From Coriobacteriaceae bacterium (GTDB taxonomy: Bacteria > Actinomycetota > Coriobacteriia > Coriobacteriales > Coriobacteriaceae): a stretch of 64,000 bases of DNA. This document shows, piece by piece, positions 1 through 8,835 of the stretch. The notes beneath the pieces were generated by a model. It ran no database searches and was not told the DNA's origin. It saw nothing but the letters and a program-made list of their open reading frames with translations. The position numbers were made by a program, and so were the translations under genes. Each line of letters opens with the position of its first letter. Within the stretch, counting starts at the first letter, position 1. The stretch lies in assembly GCA_902363875.1 (NCBI GenBank), contig CABJBO010000009.1:1-64000 (forward strand), in the 5' to 3' direction.

Positions 1-119
1 CTGCGGAAACGCGGGGCCCGTTCAGGCTGTTGCGTTGAGATTGAAAATCAACCCCTTATATGTAACAATCATACCGGCTTCCTAACGTTCAGAATGGTTT
101 CTACTGTCTGCTGCGGTGT

Positions 120-1037
120 TTGGTTGGAATTGTCCAGCCAAAAGCCGATCCGTGGTGTTGTCTGCATTTTACTAAATACAAATTCAATGTATACAGAAAG
201 AAATATATAAGGAGTGGGAGGGATTCCGCCGTAGTCGGCATTGTAGGAAAATCCAAAAGTTTAGATTTTCTCAAAATGCTTATCTTTTGGTCTTTGGTTC
301 GGAATAGTGTAGTGCTGGCGGTCTATCTATTGTTTTCGGTTGCTTGCTTCTTTACCGTACATGAGCATTTAAGCACGGGTGATATTGTGCTTGATTTTTT
401 CTCAGGCTCAGCATCGACCGCCCATGCCATGTTCCTGCAGGAGCTCGGAAAAGATGATCGCTATCAGTTTATCCTTGTCCAGCTTCCAGAGCCTTGTGAC
501 CCGAAACGCGACGCCTACAAGGACGGGTATGAGACTCTCTGCGACATAGGCGAAGGACGCATTCGCCGCGCAGGCGACAAAATCAAAACCGAGCTCGAGG
601 AATCCAACCGTCAACTCAAGCTTGGCGAGGGACCCAAGCAGCTTCCCGACATCGGCTTCCGTGTGTTCGAGCTCGATGAGTCCGGCATTGAGAAGCCCGA
701 GCCCGGTCAGCTCCTCTTCGACGTGGTCAAGCCCGATCGCTCCGATATGGATATCGTCTTCGAGATGATGCTCAAATGGGGCCTCGAGCTCACGCTGCCC
801 GTCGAGAAGTCTGAAGCCGCGGGCTATCCCATCTGGTCCGTCGCTTGCGACGAGCTCGTCTGCTGCATGTCCCGAGGCCTCACCATTGAGGCGCTCGAGG
901 CCATCGCCGACATGGAGCCCAGGCGCGTTCTCATCCTCGATTCCGTCCTCGACGACACCCTCAAGCTCAACGCCGTGCAGATCTTCAAGCACGCCGGCGA
1001 GCGCATGGGCTGTGAGATCGAATTGAGGACGGTCTAG
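120..1037 (+). pseudogene. Type III restriction-modification methyltransferase (Mod), C-terminal remnant
   Basis: Only the C-terminal part of a type III Mod subunit can be recognised. From about position 360 the frame reads STGDIVLDFFSGSASTAHAM, the AdoMet-binding FxGxG region that lies late in beta-class Mod proteins, followed by the usual Mod tail. The upstream catalytic DPPY motif and the target-recognition domain are absent. The first 80 codons are A+T-rich, not recognisable as Mod apart from a possible GKSKSLDFLKMLI trace, and start at a TTG. The stop is one base before the res start, as in an intact mod-res operon. I infer a truncated, catalytically dead Mod; a recombination that swapped its 5' part is possible, and the window edge hides what lies further upstream. 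Confidence 0.7.
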
Positions 1038-1038
1038 C

Positions 1039-4000
1039 ATGGCGGCGCTCGAGTTCAAGTTCTCATCCGACCAGCAGCACCAGCTGGAGGCCATCGAAGC
1101 AACCTGCGACCTGTTCCGCGGACAACAATTTATTGGCAGCGTATTCTCCGCCGATTCCGGCCGCAAAGGCCAGACGGCAATCGGCGAGCTCATGGTCGGC
1201 CACGGCAACGAGCTTCGCGTGGCGCCGGGCCAGCTCCTCGACAACCTGCACGCCGTGCAGGAGGAGGGCTGCCTCCCGGCAACCGACGTCCTCACCGATG
1301 GGCGCCTGCGAGACTTCACCGTCGAGATGGAGACCGGCACCGGCAAGACCTACGTCTACATCCGCTCCATCTACGAGCTAAACCGCCGCTACGGCATCAC
1401 CAAGTTCGTTATCGTCGTGCCGAGCGTGGCCATCCGCGAGGGCGTCCTCAAGAGCCTCCAGACCACCCGCAGGCACTTCGAGACGCTCTACGACCGCACG
1501 CCGCTCGACTACTTCGTGTACGACTCGAAGGACATGGGGCCGGTGGGTAACTTCGCCACGTCGAGCTCCATCCAGGTCATGGTCATCAACATCGACGCGT
1601 TCAACAAGGGCCTCGAGAAGGATGGCACCGCGAAGGAGGGCAACCTCTTCCACCGTCCCAGCGAGAAGCTCACCGGCGGCTTCAGCCCTCGCGAGCTCGT
1701 GAGCGCCTGCAAGCCCGTCGTCATCATCGACGAGCCCCAGAGCGTCGACAACACCAAGCAGGCCAAGGCCGCCATCAAGAGCCTGAACCCGCTGTTCGTG
1801 CTGCGCTACTCGGCCACGCACAAGCAGGCCTACAACATGATCTACCGCCTCACGCCGGTCGACGCCTTCGAGCGCCACCTGGTGAAGGGCATCTGCGTGG
1901 ACTCGATCAAGGCCGAGGCGAACCTCAACGGCGCGTACGTGAGGCTCGAGTCCGTCAAGTCCGACCCGTTCTCCGCCAAGGTGTCCATCGACGTGCGCCA
2001 GGCCGACGGCACGCAGAAGCGCAAGGCCGTCACGGTGAAGACCGGCAACGACCTCTACCAGAAGAGCGGCGAGAACAGCGACTACGAGAGCGGCTGGGTG
2101 GTCAACAACATCGGCGCCGCAGTGGGCGACGAGTTCATAGAGTTCCAGAACGGCGAGGTGCTCGAGCTCGGCGAGGCGCTGGGCGACGTCAACGAGGAGG
2201 TCGTCAAGCGCGCGCAGATCCGCCGCACCATCGAGGACCACCTGGCCCGCCAGTTCGAGCTGTGGCCGCGCGGCGTGAAGGTGCTCTCGCTCTTCTTCAT
2301 CGACCGCGTCGACCGATACCGCGTCTACGAGCCCGAAGTCCACGGCGGCCTGTACGCCCTGATGTTTGAGGAGGAGTACGCAGGTGCCCTGAACTCGAAG
2401 GCGCCTCGTCGCATCGCAAAGGCGGCGGGGATCGGCAAGGGCACGTGGCTCGAGTGCTACGAAGCCGTCGGCGCCCCGCTGGTGCGCGACCCCCACGCCG
2501 TGCACCAGGGATACTTCGCCAAGGACAAGAAGGGCAAGTTCAAGGACTCCAAGGGAGCCGCCGGCACCGCCGACGACGCCGGGGCCTTCGAGCTCATCAT
2601 GCAGAAGAAGGAGACGCTCATCTCCTTCCCGGACGGCAAGGACGCGGACAAGGACGTCTCTTTCGTCTTCAGCCACTCCGCGCTCAAGGAGGGCTGGGAC
2701 AACCCCAACGTGTTCCAGATCTGCACGCTCGTCGAGACAAAGGACAACCTGACCAAGCGCCAGAAGATCGGCCGCGGTCTGCGCCTGTGCGTGAACCAGG
2801 ATGGCGAGCGCCTGTACGACCCAGAGGCGAACGTGCTCACCGTCATCGCGAACGAGAGCTACGACGACTTCGCCAACGGCCTGCAGAAGGAGCTTGAGGC
2901 TGAGGACTTCAAGTTCGGCGTCATCACTCCGGAGAGCTTCACGAAGGTCACGGTCAAGGGCGATGATGGCGTCGAGGAGCGCCTGGGCTACGAGAAGTCC
3001 AAGCAGGTCTACGACCACCTCGTCGCGACCGGCATGGTCGACGACAAGGGCGCGGTGACGCCCGAGCTGAAGGCGGCCGCCGAGGAGGGCAAGGTCGAGC
3101 TCCCCGCCGAGCTCGAGCCTGCCAAGGAGCAGGTCGAGGCGATCATCATCCACAAGTCCCAGAGGGTCCAGATCCGTGACAAGGCCAAGGAGGTCTCGGT
3201 CGAGCTGCAGAAGGACGTCACGCTCGACCCTGCGTTCCAGGCCCTGTGGGACCGCATCCGCCAGCGCACGCGCTTCCAGGTCGAGGTCGACTCCGGCAAG
3301 CTCATCGAACATGCCATCGAAGCTGTCGACGGCATGCTCGCCGTGCGCCCGCCCCAGGTGACGAGCGAGCGTGCCTCGCTGGGCATCGACGACGCGGGCG
3401 TGAGCGCCGAGGGCACGGGCACCTCCGTGGTGTCCGTTTCGGGAAAGGTGAAATACGACCTTCCCGACCCGATCGCAGAGCTGCAGGACGCCGTCGGGCT
3501 CACCCGCGGCACCATCAAGGCGATCCTCGAGGGCTGCAGCCGCCTCGACGAGTTCGAGATCGACCCCGCGACCTTCCTCGCGCAGGTCGGCGACAAGATC
3601 AACCGCGTGAAGAACGACCTCATCGCCCAGGGCATCAAGTACGTGCGCCTTCCCGAGGACGAGTGGTACACCATGCGCGACCTCGAGCTTGACGACTACA
3701 CGGCCTACCTTGGGCAGAACGCGTGGAAGCCGGACATGACGAGCAAGAGCCTGTACAACTACGTGGTCTACGACTCGGCGGGGGTCGAGCGCTCCTTTGC
3801 CGAGGCTCTAGACAAGCAGGAGGAGGTTCTCGTGTTCGCGAAATTGCCCTCGGCGTTCAAGATCGACACGCCGCTCGGCAGTTACAACCCCGACTGGGCG
3901 TACGTCGAGGAGGCCGACGGCGAGCGCCGCGTGTACTTCGTGACCGAGACCAAGGGCGGCAAGAACGGCGAGCCCGCCCTGCGCGACGCGGAGAAGATCA

Positions 4001-4101
4001 AGATCGGCTGCGCCAAGAAGCACTTCGAGGCGCTGGACCTCGGAAACGACTTCCATTACAACGTGCGCACGACCTACCAATACGAGGCGGTGAAGGCTTA
4101 G
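1039..4101 (+). CDS. Type III restriction enzyme Res subunit (DEAD/DEAH helicase-endonuclease)
   Basis: This is the translocase-nuclease subunit of a type III restriction system, which normally acts in complex with Mod on unmethylated sites. The 1020 residues are full length for the family. Visible motifs are Walker A METGTGKT near residues 97-104, Walker B DEPQ at 231-234, SATH near 258, motif VI QKIGRGLRL near 575, and a C-terminal PD-(D/E)xK nuclease with PDWA near 951 and ETK at 970-972. All expected catalytic residues seem present. It begins one base after the Mod remnant and ends one base before the DUF4238 gene, so the three were one transcript. Since Mod supplies sequence recognition, Res is probably inactive alone unless another Mod partners it. 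Confidence 0.93.
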   Translation: MAALEFKFSSDQQHQLEAIEATCDLFRGQQFIGSVFSADSGRKGQTAIGELMVGHGNELRVAPGQLLDNLHAVQEEGCLPATDVLTDGRLRDFTVEMETGTGKTYVYIRSIYELNRRYGITKFVIVVPSVAIREGVLKSLQTTRRHFETLYDRTPLDYFVYDSKDMGPVGNFATSSSIQVMVINIDAFNKGLEKDGTAKEGNLFHRPSEKLTGGFSPRELVSACKPVVIIDEPQSVDNTKQAKAAIKSLNPLFVLRYSATHKQAYNMIYRLTPVDAFERHLVKGICVDSIKAEANLNGAYVRLESVKSDPFSAKVSIDVRQADGTQKRKAVTVKTGNDLYQKSGENSDYESGWVVNNIGAAVGDEFIEFQNGEVLELGEALGDVNEEVVKRAQIRRTIEDHLARQFELWPRGVKVLSLFFIDRVDRYRVYEPEVHGGLYALMFEEEYAGALNSKAPRRIAKAAGIGKGTWLECYEAVGAPLVRDPHAVHQGYFAKDKKGKFKDSKGAAGTADDAGAFELIMQKKETLISFPDGKDADKDVSFVFSHSALKEGWDNPNVFQICTLVETKDNLTKRQKIGRGLRLCVNQDGERLYDPEANVLTVIANESYDDFANGLQKELEAEDFKFGVITPESFTKVTVKGDDGVEERLGYEKSKQVYDHLVATGMVDDKGAVTPELKAAAEEGKVELPAELEPAKEQVEAIIIHKSQRVQIRDKAKEVSVELQKDVTLDPAFQALWDRIRQRTRFQVEVDSGKLIEHAIEAVDGMLAVRPPQVTSERASLGIDDAGVSAEGTGTSVVSVSGKVKYDLPDPIAELQDAVGLTRGTIKAILEGCSRLDEFEIDPATFLAQVGDKINRVKNDLIAQGIKYVRLPEDEWYTMRDLELDDYTAYLGQNAWKPDMTSKSLYNYVVYDSAGVERSFAEALDKQEEVLVFAKLPSAFKIDTPLGSYNPDWAYVEEADGERRVYFVTETKGGKNGEPALRDAEKIKIGCAKKHFEALDLGNDFHYNVRTTYQYEAVKA

Positions 4102-4102
4102 G

Positions 4103-4987
4103 ATGTCGAAGCTGCCCGGAAAGATGACGCGAAAGCAGCACTGGGTGCCGCGGTTCTACCTGCGCCATTTCGCGGATTCCTCCGGGCAGCTTCATGCCTA
4201 CAGCAGACAGAAGGGCTCCTTCTTCCGCACGAATTGCGAGAACCTTTGCAGCATGCGCGATCTTTATGAGGTCGAGCATGCCGATGCGACAGGCGATGCG
4301 ACAGACAGATTCTATGCGCAGAACCTCATCGAGGTTAAGCTATCTGAGCTCGAGAGCCGCATCGCGCCGCTTTACGATCGCTTTTTGGAACGCCAGAAAG
4401 AAGACCAGTGCGAAGACGAAGGGTATTCTGATGGGAAAGCCGCCGTTTGCGAGCTGGCAGCAAATATCATCGTCCGGCACCCTATCAGTATGCGCGTCGA
4501 CAAGAAATGGTCACGCGAGACTGCCGAAGAGCTGCTCAGAAACGTTCATCTGACACCCTATGAGCTCGGCTTGCTCGATTGGTCGGATTGGCGCGGGGAT
4601 TCCCAAGCGGTGGTCGAGCTTGCCGCCGCCGCAACCATGCTCTTCTCCAACGATGATATTGTGCCAGTTAACCGTATTCGAAAGGCTTTTTTTGAGAAGA
4701 GCTTCTCCATCCTTAGGGCACCCGTCGGCTCAGGGTTCGTTACGACGTCGATGCCTATGTTCATCATCGGGCCCGAGGACGACTCGTACGATTTTCATCT
4801 CGCGTATATGCCGTTGAGCAGTGAGTATGCTGCGGTCTTTTCAGATGACCCTCTATTTCCGCCGTTTGCGAGACTCGGTTTTTCGGGCGTCGAGTTCATG
4901 AACCGACTTCTTCTGCTTAACTGCGAGCATTGGGATGTCGCCATATCGAGGGGAAGCGGCCCGCTCGAGCACGCGGTACGCGATTGA
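4103..4987 (+). CDS. DUF4238 domain-containing protein
   Basis: The N-terminus KQHWVPRFYLRHFADSSGQL matches the hallmark of DUF4238, a family of unknown function with a conserved HxVPxFYL opening, followed by the usual residue spacing over about 290 aa. No signal peptide or membrane segment is visible. The ATG lies one base after the res stop (TAGgATG), implying translational coupling with the restriction subunit. DUF4238 proteins often occur in defence islands, and this context suggests an accessory or companion role in restriction; that is inference from position only. The nucleotide composition is slightly less G+C-rich than res, particularly over the last third. Confidence 0.85.
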   Translation: MSKLPGKMTRKQHWVPRFYLRHFADSSGQLHAYSRQKGSFFRTNCENLCSMRDLYEVEHADATGDATDRFYAQNLIEVKLSELESRIAPLYDRFLERQKEDQCEDEGYSDGKAAVCELAANIIVRHPISMRVDKKWSRETAEELLRNVHLTPYELGLLDWSDWRGDSQAVVELAAAATMLFSNDDIVPVNRIRKAFFEKSFSILRAPVGSGFVTTSMPMFIIGPEDDSYDFHLAYMPLSSEYAAVFSDDPLFPPFARLGFSGVEFMNRLLLLNCEHWDVAISRGSGPLEHAVRD

Positions 4988-5011
4988 AGTCAAGCGAACA
5001 GTGCCGAATTC

Positions 5012-5230
5012 ATGCACGAGATGTTCACGCGCGACGGCAGGGAGCTATCCCTCGACACAGTGATCTACGACCGCTCGAAGAAGAAGGGGCAGACGATGAT
5101 CGATACCATCGACCGTGGCTGCCTCGAGGGCGGCTGCCTTGATGACGAGGACCTGCGCATCATCTTCGAGCACCTTCTGGGGAGAAGACGGCAAGGACCG
5201 GGAACATTAAAGGGTCAAGCAGCGTATTGA
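5012..5230 (+). CDS. Small hypothetical protein or gene fragment
   Basis: A 72-aa frame beginning MHEMFTRDGRELSLDTVIYD has the codon bias of the surrounding island genes for its first two thirds (to about 5180), then runs into low-complexity sequence. There is no clear ribosome-binding site before the ATG. I do not recognise the family. It may be the tail of a gene interrupted when the neighbouring DUF4238 or DUF262 genes were acquired. It sits between those two defence-type genes on the same strand. Confidence 0.3.
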   Translation: MHEMFTRDGRELSLDTVIYDRSKKKGQTMIDTIDRGCLEGGCLDDEDLRIIFEHLLGRRRQGPGTLKGQAAY

Positions 5231-5281
5231 TAAAATTGACCCCGCCAGCAATAACCGCAAAGGATAGATAGGGCTTTAAGG

Positions 5282-6985
5282 ATGGATGCAGGAAAAGCAA
5301 CGATAAGCGGCGTGTTCAACGGATCGCGCCTGCTCGAAATACCTTTTTACCAAAGGGCGTACGTCTGGGGAGAAGAGCAATGGGAGCGTTTCCTCGGCGA
5401 CATGGAGTTCGTCACGGCCTCGAAGCGGCCCTATTTCCTGGGCTCCATCATCCTGAAGCAGGCCTCCTCCGGCAACACCTGGTCCGAGGTCTCCGAGGTT
5501 CGCACCGTCATCGACGGCCAGCAGCGACTCACGACCATGGTCATCTTCTTCAAGGCACTCTGTGCAAAAAACGGCACCAACAATTTGTTTGAGCGAGATT
5601 TCGTCCTGGAGACCGGCGATGTCGCCTTGCGGCACGGCAAGTACGACCGGCAGGATTTCGAAAAGGTCGTCAGCGCCACGGGCTGCGAACCCCTCGAGGG
5701 CTCCTCGGCCATCGTCCTTGCCTACAACTACTTCCTCAAGAATATCGACCCGGAGAAGGTCGACAGGAACACGATCAAGTCGAACGTCCAGTTCGTCTGC
5801 ATCGATCTTACCGAGGGCGAGGACGAGCAGCAGATATTCGACACCATCAACTCGCTCGGGGTGCGCCTGACGACGGCGGAGCTCCTTAAGAACTACTTCT
5901 TCAACCGCGAGAACGAGCAGGCGTTCAAGGAGTGCTGGGAAGACGTCTTCGAGCCCACGGCTGAGAAGAGGGAGTATTGGGAGCAGGAGATCGTTACCGG
6001 GCGCATCAAGCGCACGCTCGTCGACCTCTTCTTCGACGCGTTCCTCCAGATTCTGGTCCAGGACAAGAGGCGTGGCGTCACGACCGAGGACAAGCTCTTC
6101 TATTCGCGTACTTCGAACCTCTTCCAGTCCTACAAGGATTTCATCGGCAGGTACTGCAACGGCGACAAGGTCGAGATTCTCGACAACATGAAGGCGTATG
6201 CCGAGGCGTTCGAGTCCACGTTCGACCCTGGCTACTGCGACGCGGACATCCCCTCCGCTTCCGGCGTCGAGCGCCTGAACGTGCTGATATTCGGCCTCAA
6301 GAACTCGACGCTCATCCCGTACGTGCTCTACGTTCGAAAGAACGCGGAGTCTTCGAGCGAGGAATCTAAGATCTACGCCCTGCTTGAGAGCTACATCGTC
6401 CGCCGAATGCTGGTTCAGGCGACCACGAAGAACTACAACAGGCTGTTCACCTCGCTGATCTTGAACGAGGTGAAGGACGCGGAGGCGCTGAGGAAGGCTC
6501 TCGAAGCCAATGACGAGGCGACGACGTACATGCCCGGCGACGCCGAGGTTCGAGCGGCATTCGAGGAATCGTGTCTGTACAACCTCCAGTCCAAGGGCGT
6601 CCTCTATCTGCTGGAAAGCGCCATTCGTCCGGGCATGAGCAGCACGGCCCTGCTCGGGTTCAACCAGTACACCCTCGAGCACATGATGCCCAAGAAGTGG
6701 CGCAACAAATGGGGAGCCCTCGACGATGAGGCTGCCACGCGAAGGGACCGGAAGCTCCTCACGCTCGGCAACCTCGCCATCATCACGCATTCGCTCAACG
6801 CCTCCATCCGCGATGCCGATTGGCCCACCAAGAAGCAGGGAAAGGGATACAAGGACGGCCTTGCCCTCTGCGCCGCCGGCCTTGCGACCATGGCCGGCGC
6901 CCTAGAGAAGGAGTCTTGGAACGAGGGCGATATCGCCGATCGCGCCGAATGGCTTGCGGACAAGGCGTTGGAGGTCTGGCGCTAG
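5282..6985 (+). CDS. DUF262/DUF1524 (GmrSD-like) nuclease protein
   Basis: The 567-aa protein has the N-terminal DUF262 (ParB/sulfiredoxin-like NTP-binding) signature: IPFYQRAYVW near residue 20 and VIDGQQRLTTMVIFF near residue 80. At the C-terminus it has the His-Me-finger DUF1524 nuclease signature LEHMMPKKW around His467, followed by LGNLAIITHSLN and a late lysine pair. The same two-domain layout defines GmrSD-type IV restriction enzymes, which cleave modified phage DNA, and several other single-gene defence nucleases. The start is the ATG preceded by TAAGG. It ends four bases from the convergent mobilization gene. A defence role is inferred from domains and from proximity to the type III system; the specific trigger cannot be read from sequence. 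Confidence 0.88.
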   Translation: MDAGKATISGVFNGSRLLEIPFYQRAYVWGEEQWERFLGDMEFVTASKRPYFLGSIILKQASSGNTWSEVSEVRTVIDGQQRLTTMVIFFKALCAKNGTNNLFERDFVLETGDVALRHGKYDRQDFEKVVSATGCEPLEGSSAIVLAYNYFLKNIDPEKVDRNTIKSNVQFVCIDLTEGEDEQQIFDTINSLGVRLTTAELLKNYFFNRENEQAFKECWEDVFEPTAEKREYWEQEIVTGRIKRTLVDLFFDAFLQILVQDKRRGVTTEDKLFYSRTSNLFQSYKDFIGRYCNGDKVEILDNMKAYAEAFESTFDPGYCDADIPSASGVERLNVLIFGLKNSTLIPYVLYVRKNAESSSEESKIYALLESYIVRRMLVQATTKNYNRLFTSLILNEVKDAEALRKALEANDEATTYMPGDAEVRAAFEESCLYNLQSKGVLYLLESAIRPGMSSTALLGFNQYTLEHMMPKKWRNKWGALDDEAATRRDRKLLTLGNLAIITHSLNASIRDADWPTKKQGKGYKDGLALCAAGLATMAGALEKESWNEGDIADRAEWLADKALEVWR

Positions 6986-6988
6986 GCC

Positions 6989-7414
6989 CTACCTGCGTCC
7001 CATCTCGAAGATGCTTGCGGTGTCGGAACCCGCATCGATGACGGATGGAACCGGCTCTTCCAAAAACGTAGTTCGTGGCGATGTCTCTTCCGTCGGCGCG
7101 TCAAGAGGCTCGCCGAGCGCTAGGAAGAACCTCATCACGTGCTCAATTCTCTGTTGCAGGGACTCGCTCAGCTCGCCGTAGGAGGCCGCCAGCCGCACCT
7201 CCTTGGCCAATTCCGCCATCGAGTCCCTCAGTGCCTTCTGCACGCTCACGGAGGGCCTCACCTCGACCTGGGTATCGGTGAGCTTGGCGATGATGTAGTC
7301 CTGCCTGTTCATGCCGCTCCAGGCTGCCATCTCGCATATGAGCTTGCGCTCCTCGGGCGTGCAGCGGAACGCCATCGTCTTGCTGCGCTTGCGGGCGCTG
7401 TTCTCGCACGGCAT
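6989..7414 (-). CDS. MobC-like / ribbon-helix-helix mobilization accessory protein
   Basis: The 141-aa product carries FRCTPEERKLICEMAAWSGM followed by NRQDYIIAKL, the pattern of the MobC/relaxosome-accessory and related ribbon-helix-helix proteins of plasmids and integrative elements. The remainder is predicted helical and polar. The ATG at 7414 follows the integrase stop directly (TAAgaaggATG), so the two genes are cotranscribed; an alternative ATG lies at 7375. In conjugative elements such proteins help the relaxase at oriT, yet no relaxase is seen in the window. It may be the leftover of a larger mobilizable element whose remaining genes lie to the left or were lost. Confidence 0.65.
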   Translation of the reverse strand: MPCENSARKRSKTMAFRCTPEERKLICEMAAWSGMNRQDYIIAKLTDTQVEVRPSVSVQKALRDSMAELAKEVRLAASYGELSESLQQRIEHVMRFFLALGEPLDAPTEETSPRTTFLEEPVPSVIDAGSDTASIFEMGRR

Positions 7415-7419
7415 CCTTC

Positions 7420-8490
7420 TTACCCCCTCGCCCCGTCGAGCGCGGCGGCCATCTCGTCCTGCTTCGTGGGGAACAGGTGCGCGTAGCGGTAGGTGATGTC
7501 CACCGCCTCGTGGCCCATGCGCTCGGCGATGGCCAGCGCGGAGAAGCCCATCTCTATCAGCAGGCTCACATGGCTGTGGCGTATGTCGTGTATGCGGATG
7601 CGCTTCACGCCCGACGCCTTGCACCCGCGCTCCATCTCGTGGGCCAGGAAGTGCTTGGTCACGGCGAACAGGCGCTCGTCGGGGGCGACGTCGTCGCGCA
7701 TCTCGATGAAGTCCGCCATCTCGTCGCGCAGGAAGGCGGGCATGACGATCGTGCGCACGGACTTGGGCGTCTTGGGGTCGGTCACGGTGTCAACGCCGTT
7801 GAGGCTCTGGTACGACTTGTTGATGCGCAGCCGCGAGCTCTCCAGCATGAAGTCGGACGGCGTGAGCGCCAGGAGCTCGCCGCAGCGTATGCCCGTCCAG
7901 TAAAGCAGCTCGAAGGCGTGGAATGAGAGAGGCTTGTCCATGACGGCCTCGCTGAACCTCAGGTACTCGTCCTTGGTCCAGAACTGCATCTCGCCGCCCT
8001 TCTTCGAGCCTATCTTGTCGACCCTGCGCACCGGGTTGTCGCTGAGGCCGTAGTAGCGCTCGGCGTGGTTGAAGATGGCGTTGAGCTGGTTGTTCACTGT
8101 GCGCAGGTACGTCGGTGCCCAGGGCTTCCCGTCGGCGTCCCGGTGCTCGGTGAGCTCGTTTTGCCACCTGATGACGTCGATCGGCCTCACGTCGCACATG
8201 CGCATGTCCCCGAAGAACGGCACGAGCTTGTCGTTGATGATGTACTCCTTGGTGATCCACGTGTGCTCGCGTATGCGCGGCTTCACCTCGGAGGCGTACA
8301 CCTCGACGAACTCGGAGAACGTCATGTCCATGGCCCCGCCGTTAAGGCTCTTGAACTGGCTCTCCCACACTGCGGCCTCCACCTCGGAGGAGAAGCCGCG
8401 CTTCGTCTTGTGGCGCTTCGAGCCGCGGGCGTCGCGGTAGTAGCACTGCACGTAGAACGTGCCGTTGCCGTCGTCCTTGTACACGGGCAT
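7420..8490 (-). CDS. int: Tyrosine-type site-specific integrase
   Basis: A 356-aa phage/ICE integrase. The N-terminus (residues 1-50) is an arm-site-binding domain of the AP2-like type, residues 55-150 the SAM-like core-binding domain, and the C-terminus holds the complete catalytic set: Arg202 (WTGIRCGELL), His301-x-x-Arg304 (HDIRHSH), His327 (RMGHEAVDIT) and nucleophile Tyr336. The gene appears functional. Its ATG is one base after the excisionase stop, so xis-int-mob form an operon read away from guaA. The arm-type domain predicts multiple short arm sites near the attachment site, which fits the TACTCCC repeat cluster at 9337-9875. Confidence 0.95.
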   Translation of the reverse strand: MPVYKDDGNGTFYVQCYYRDARGSKRHKTKRGFSSEVEAAVWESQFKSLNGGAMDMTFSEFVEVYASEVKPRIREHTWITKEYIINDKLVPFFGDMRMCDVRPIDVIRWQNELTEHRDADGKPWAPTYLRTVNNQLNAIFNHAERYYGLSDNPVRRVDKIGSKKGGEMQFWTKDEYLRFSEAVMDKPLSFHAFELLYWTGIRCGELLALTPSDFMLESSRLRINKSYQSLNGVDTVTDPKTPKSVRTIVMPAFLRDEMADFIEMRDDVAPDERLFAVTKHFLAHEMERGCKASGVKRIRIHDIRHSHVSLLIEMGFSALAIAERMGHEAVDITYRYAHLFPTKQDEMAAALDGARG

Positions 8491-8491
8491 G

Positions 8492-8695
8492 TCAGTCCAC
8501 CTCCGGGAAGTACAGGGCGTCGAAGACGTCGCTTCGAACGCGCCCGCGGATGACCACGCGCCCGCGCGCCTCCTGCTCGGCGTTTATCTTCCTGATCACC
8601 TCGTAGGCGCTGCCTTTCTTGATCCTCAGCAGCTCCGCGACCTCGTCGGCGTCCAGCATGTGCGGCCTCGGCGTCTTCGCCACCTTCTCGTCCAT
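8492..8695 (-). CDS. Excisionase-like helix-turn-helix protein
   Basis: A 67-aa protein with a MerR/excisionase-type winged helix: ADEVAELLRIKKGSAYEVIR followed by the wing and a basic segment. It lies immediately before the integrase, the normal place of a recombination directionality factor. The ATG at 8695 is preceded by GGAGGA at five to six bases, which decides this start over an upstream ATG at 8710. Its promoter, with TTGACA at 8770-8765, a 17-bp spacer and TACTCT at 8747-8742, contains GTAC-rich operator repeats and is divergent from the XRE repressor gene. Confidence 0.8.
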   Translation of the reverse strand: MDEKVAKTPRPHMLDADEVAELLRIKKGSAYEVIRKINAEQEARGRVVIRGRVRSDVFDALYFPEVD

Positions 8696-8710
8696 GGCTC
8701 CTCCAATCAA

Positions 8711-8835
8711 TGGCGTACGGATACGTACGGTTCACAGATTCAGAGTAAACGTACATATCTGTACTGTCAATAGAATTGCGTACATTTGCGTACGCTGATA
8801 AGATGTGCTGGTACGTAATTCCAGGAGGAGGGCTC
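8711..8835. promoter_or_regulatory. Divergent promoter/operator region of the integrative element
   Basis: Seven GTAC cores lie at 8715, 8725, 8751, 8761, 8780, 8790 and 8811. The first six form three pairs with 10-bp centre spacing (for example GCGTACatttGCGTACGC). One pair falls in and next to the spacer of the minus-strand promoter (TTGACA/TACTCT, 17 bp). Another overlaps a plus-strand promoter (TTGCGT at 8776, 17-bp spacer, TAAGAT at 8799). This is the layout of a lysogeny-type switch, with the XRE repressor probably the ligand. Confidence 0.65.

Noticed and set aside
1378..3312. Long open frame on the minus strand opposite res
   Set aside because: It mirrors the codon structure of the res gene in G+C-rich DNA (Leu/Val/Asp/Glu-rich, no domains, no ribosome-binding site).
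5276..6790. 504-codon minus-strand frame opposite the DUF262 gene
   Set aside because: Antisense shadow with no recognisable domain; the plus-strand protein has clear motifs.
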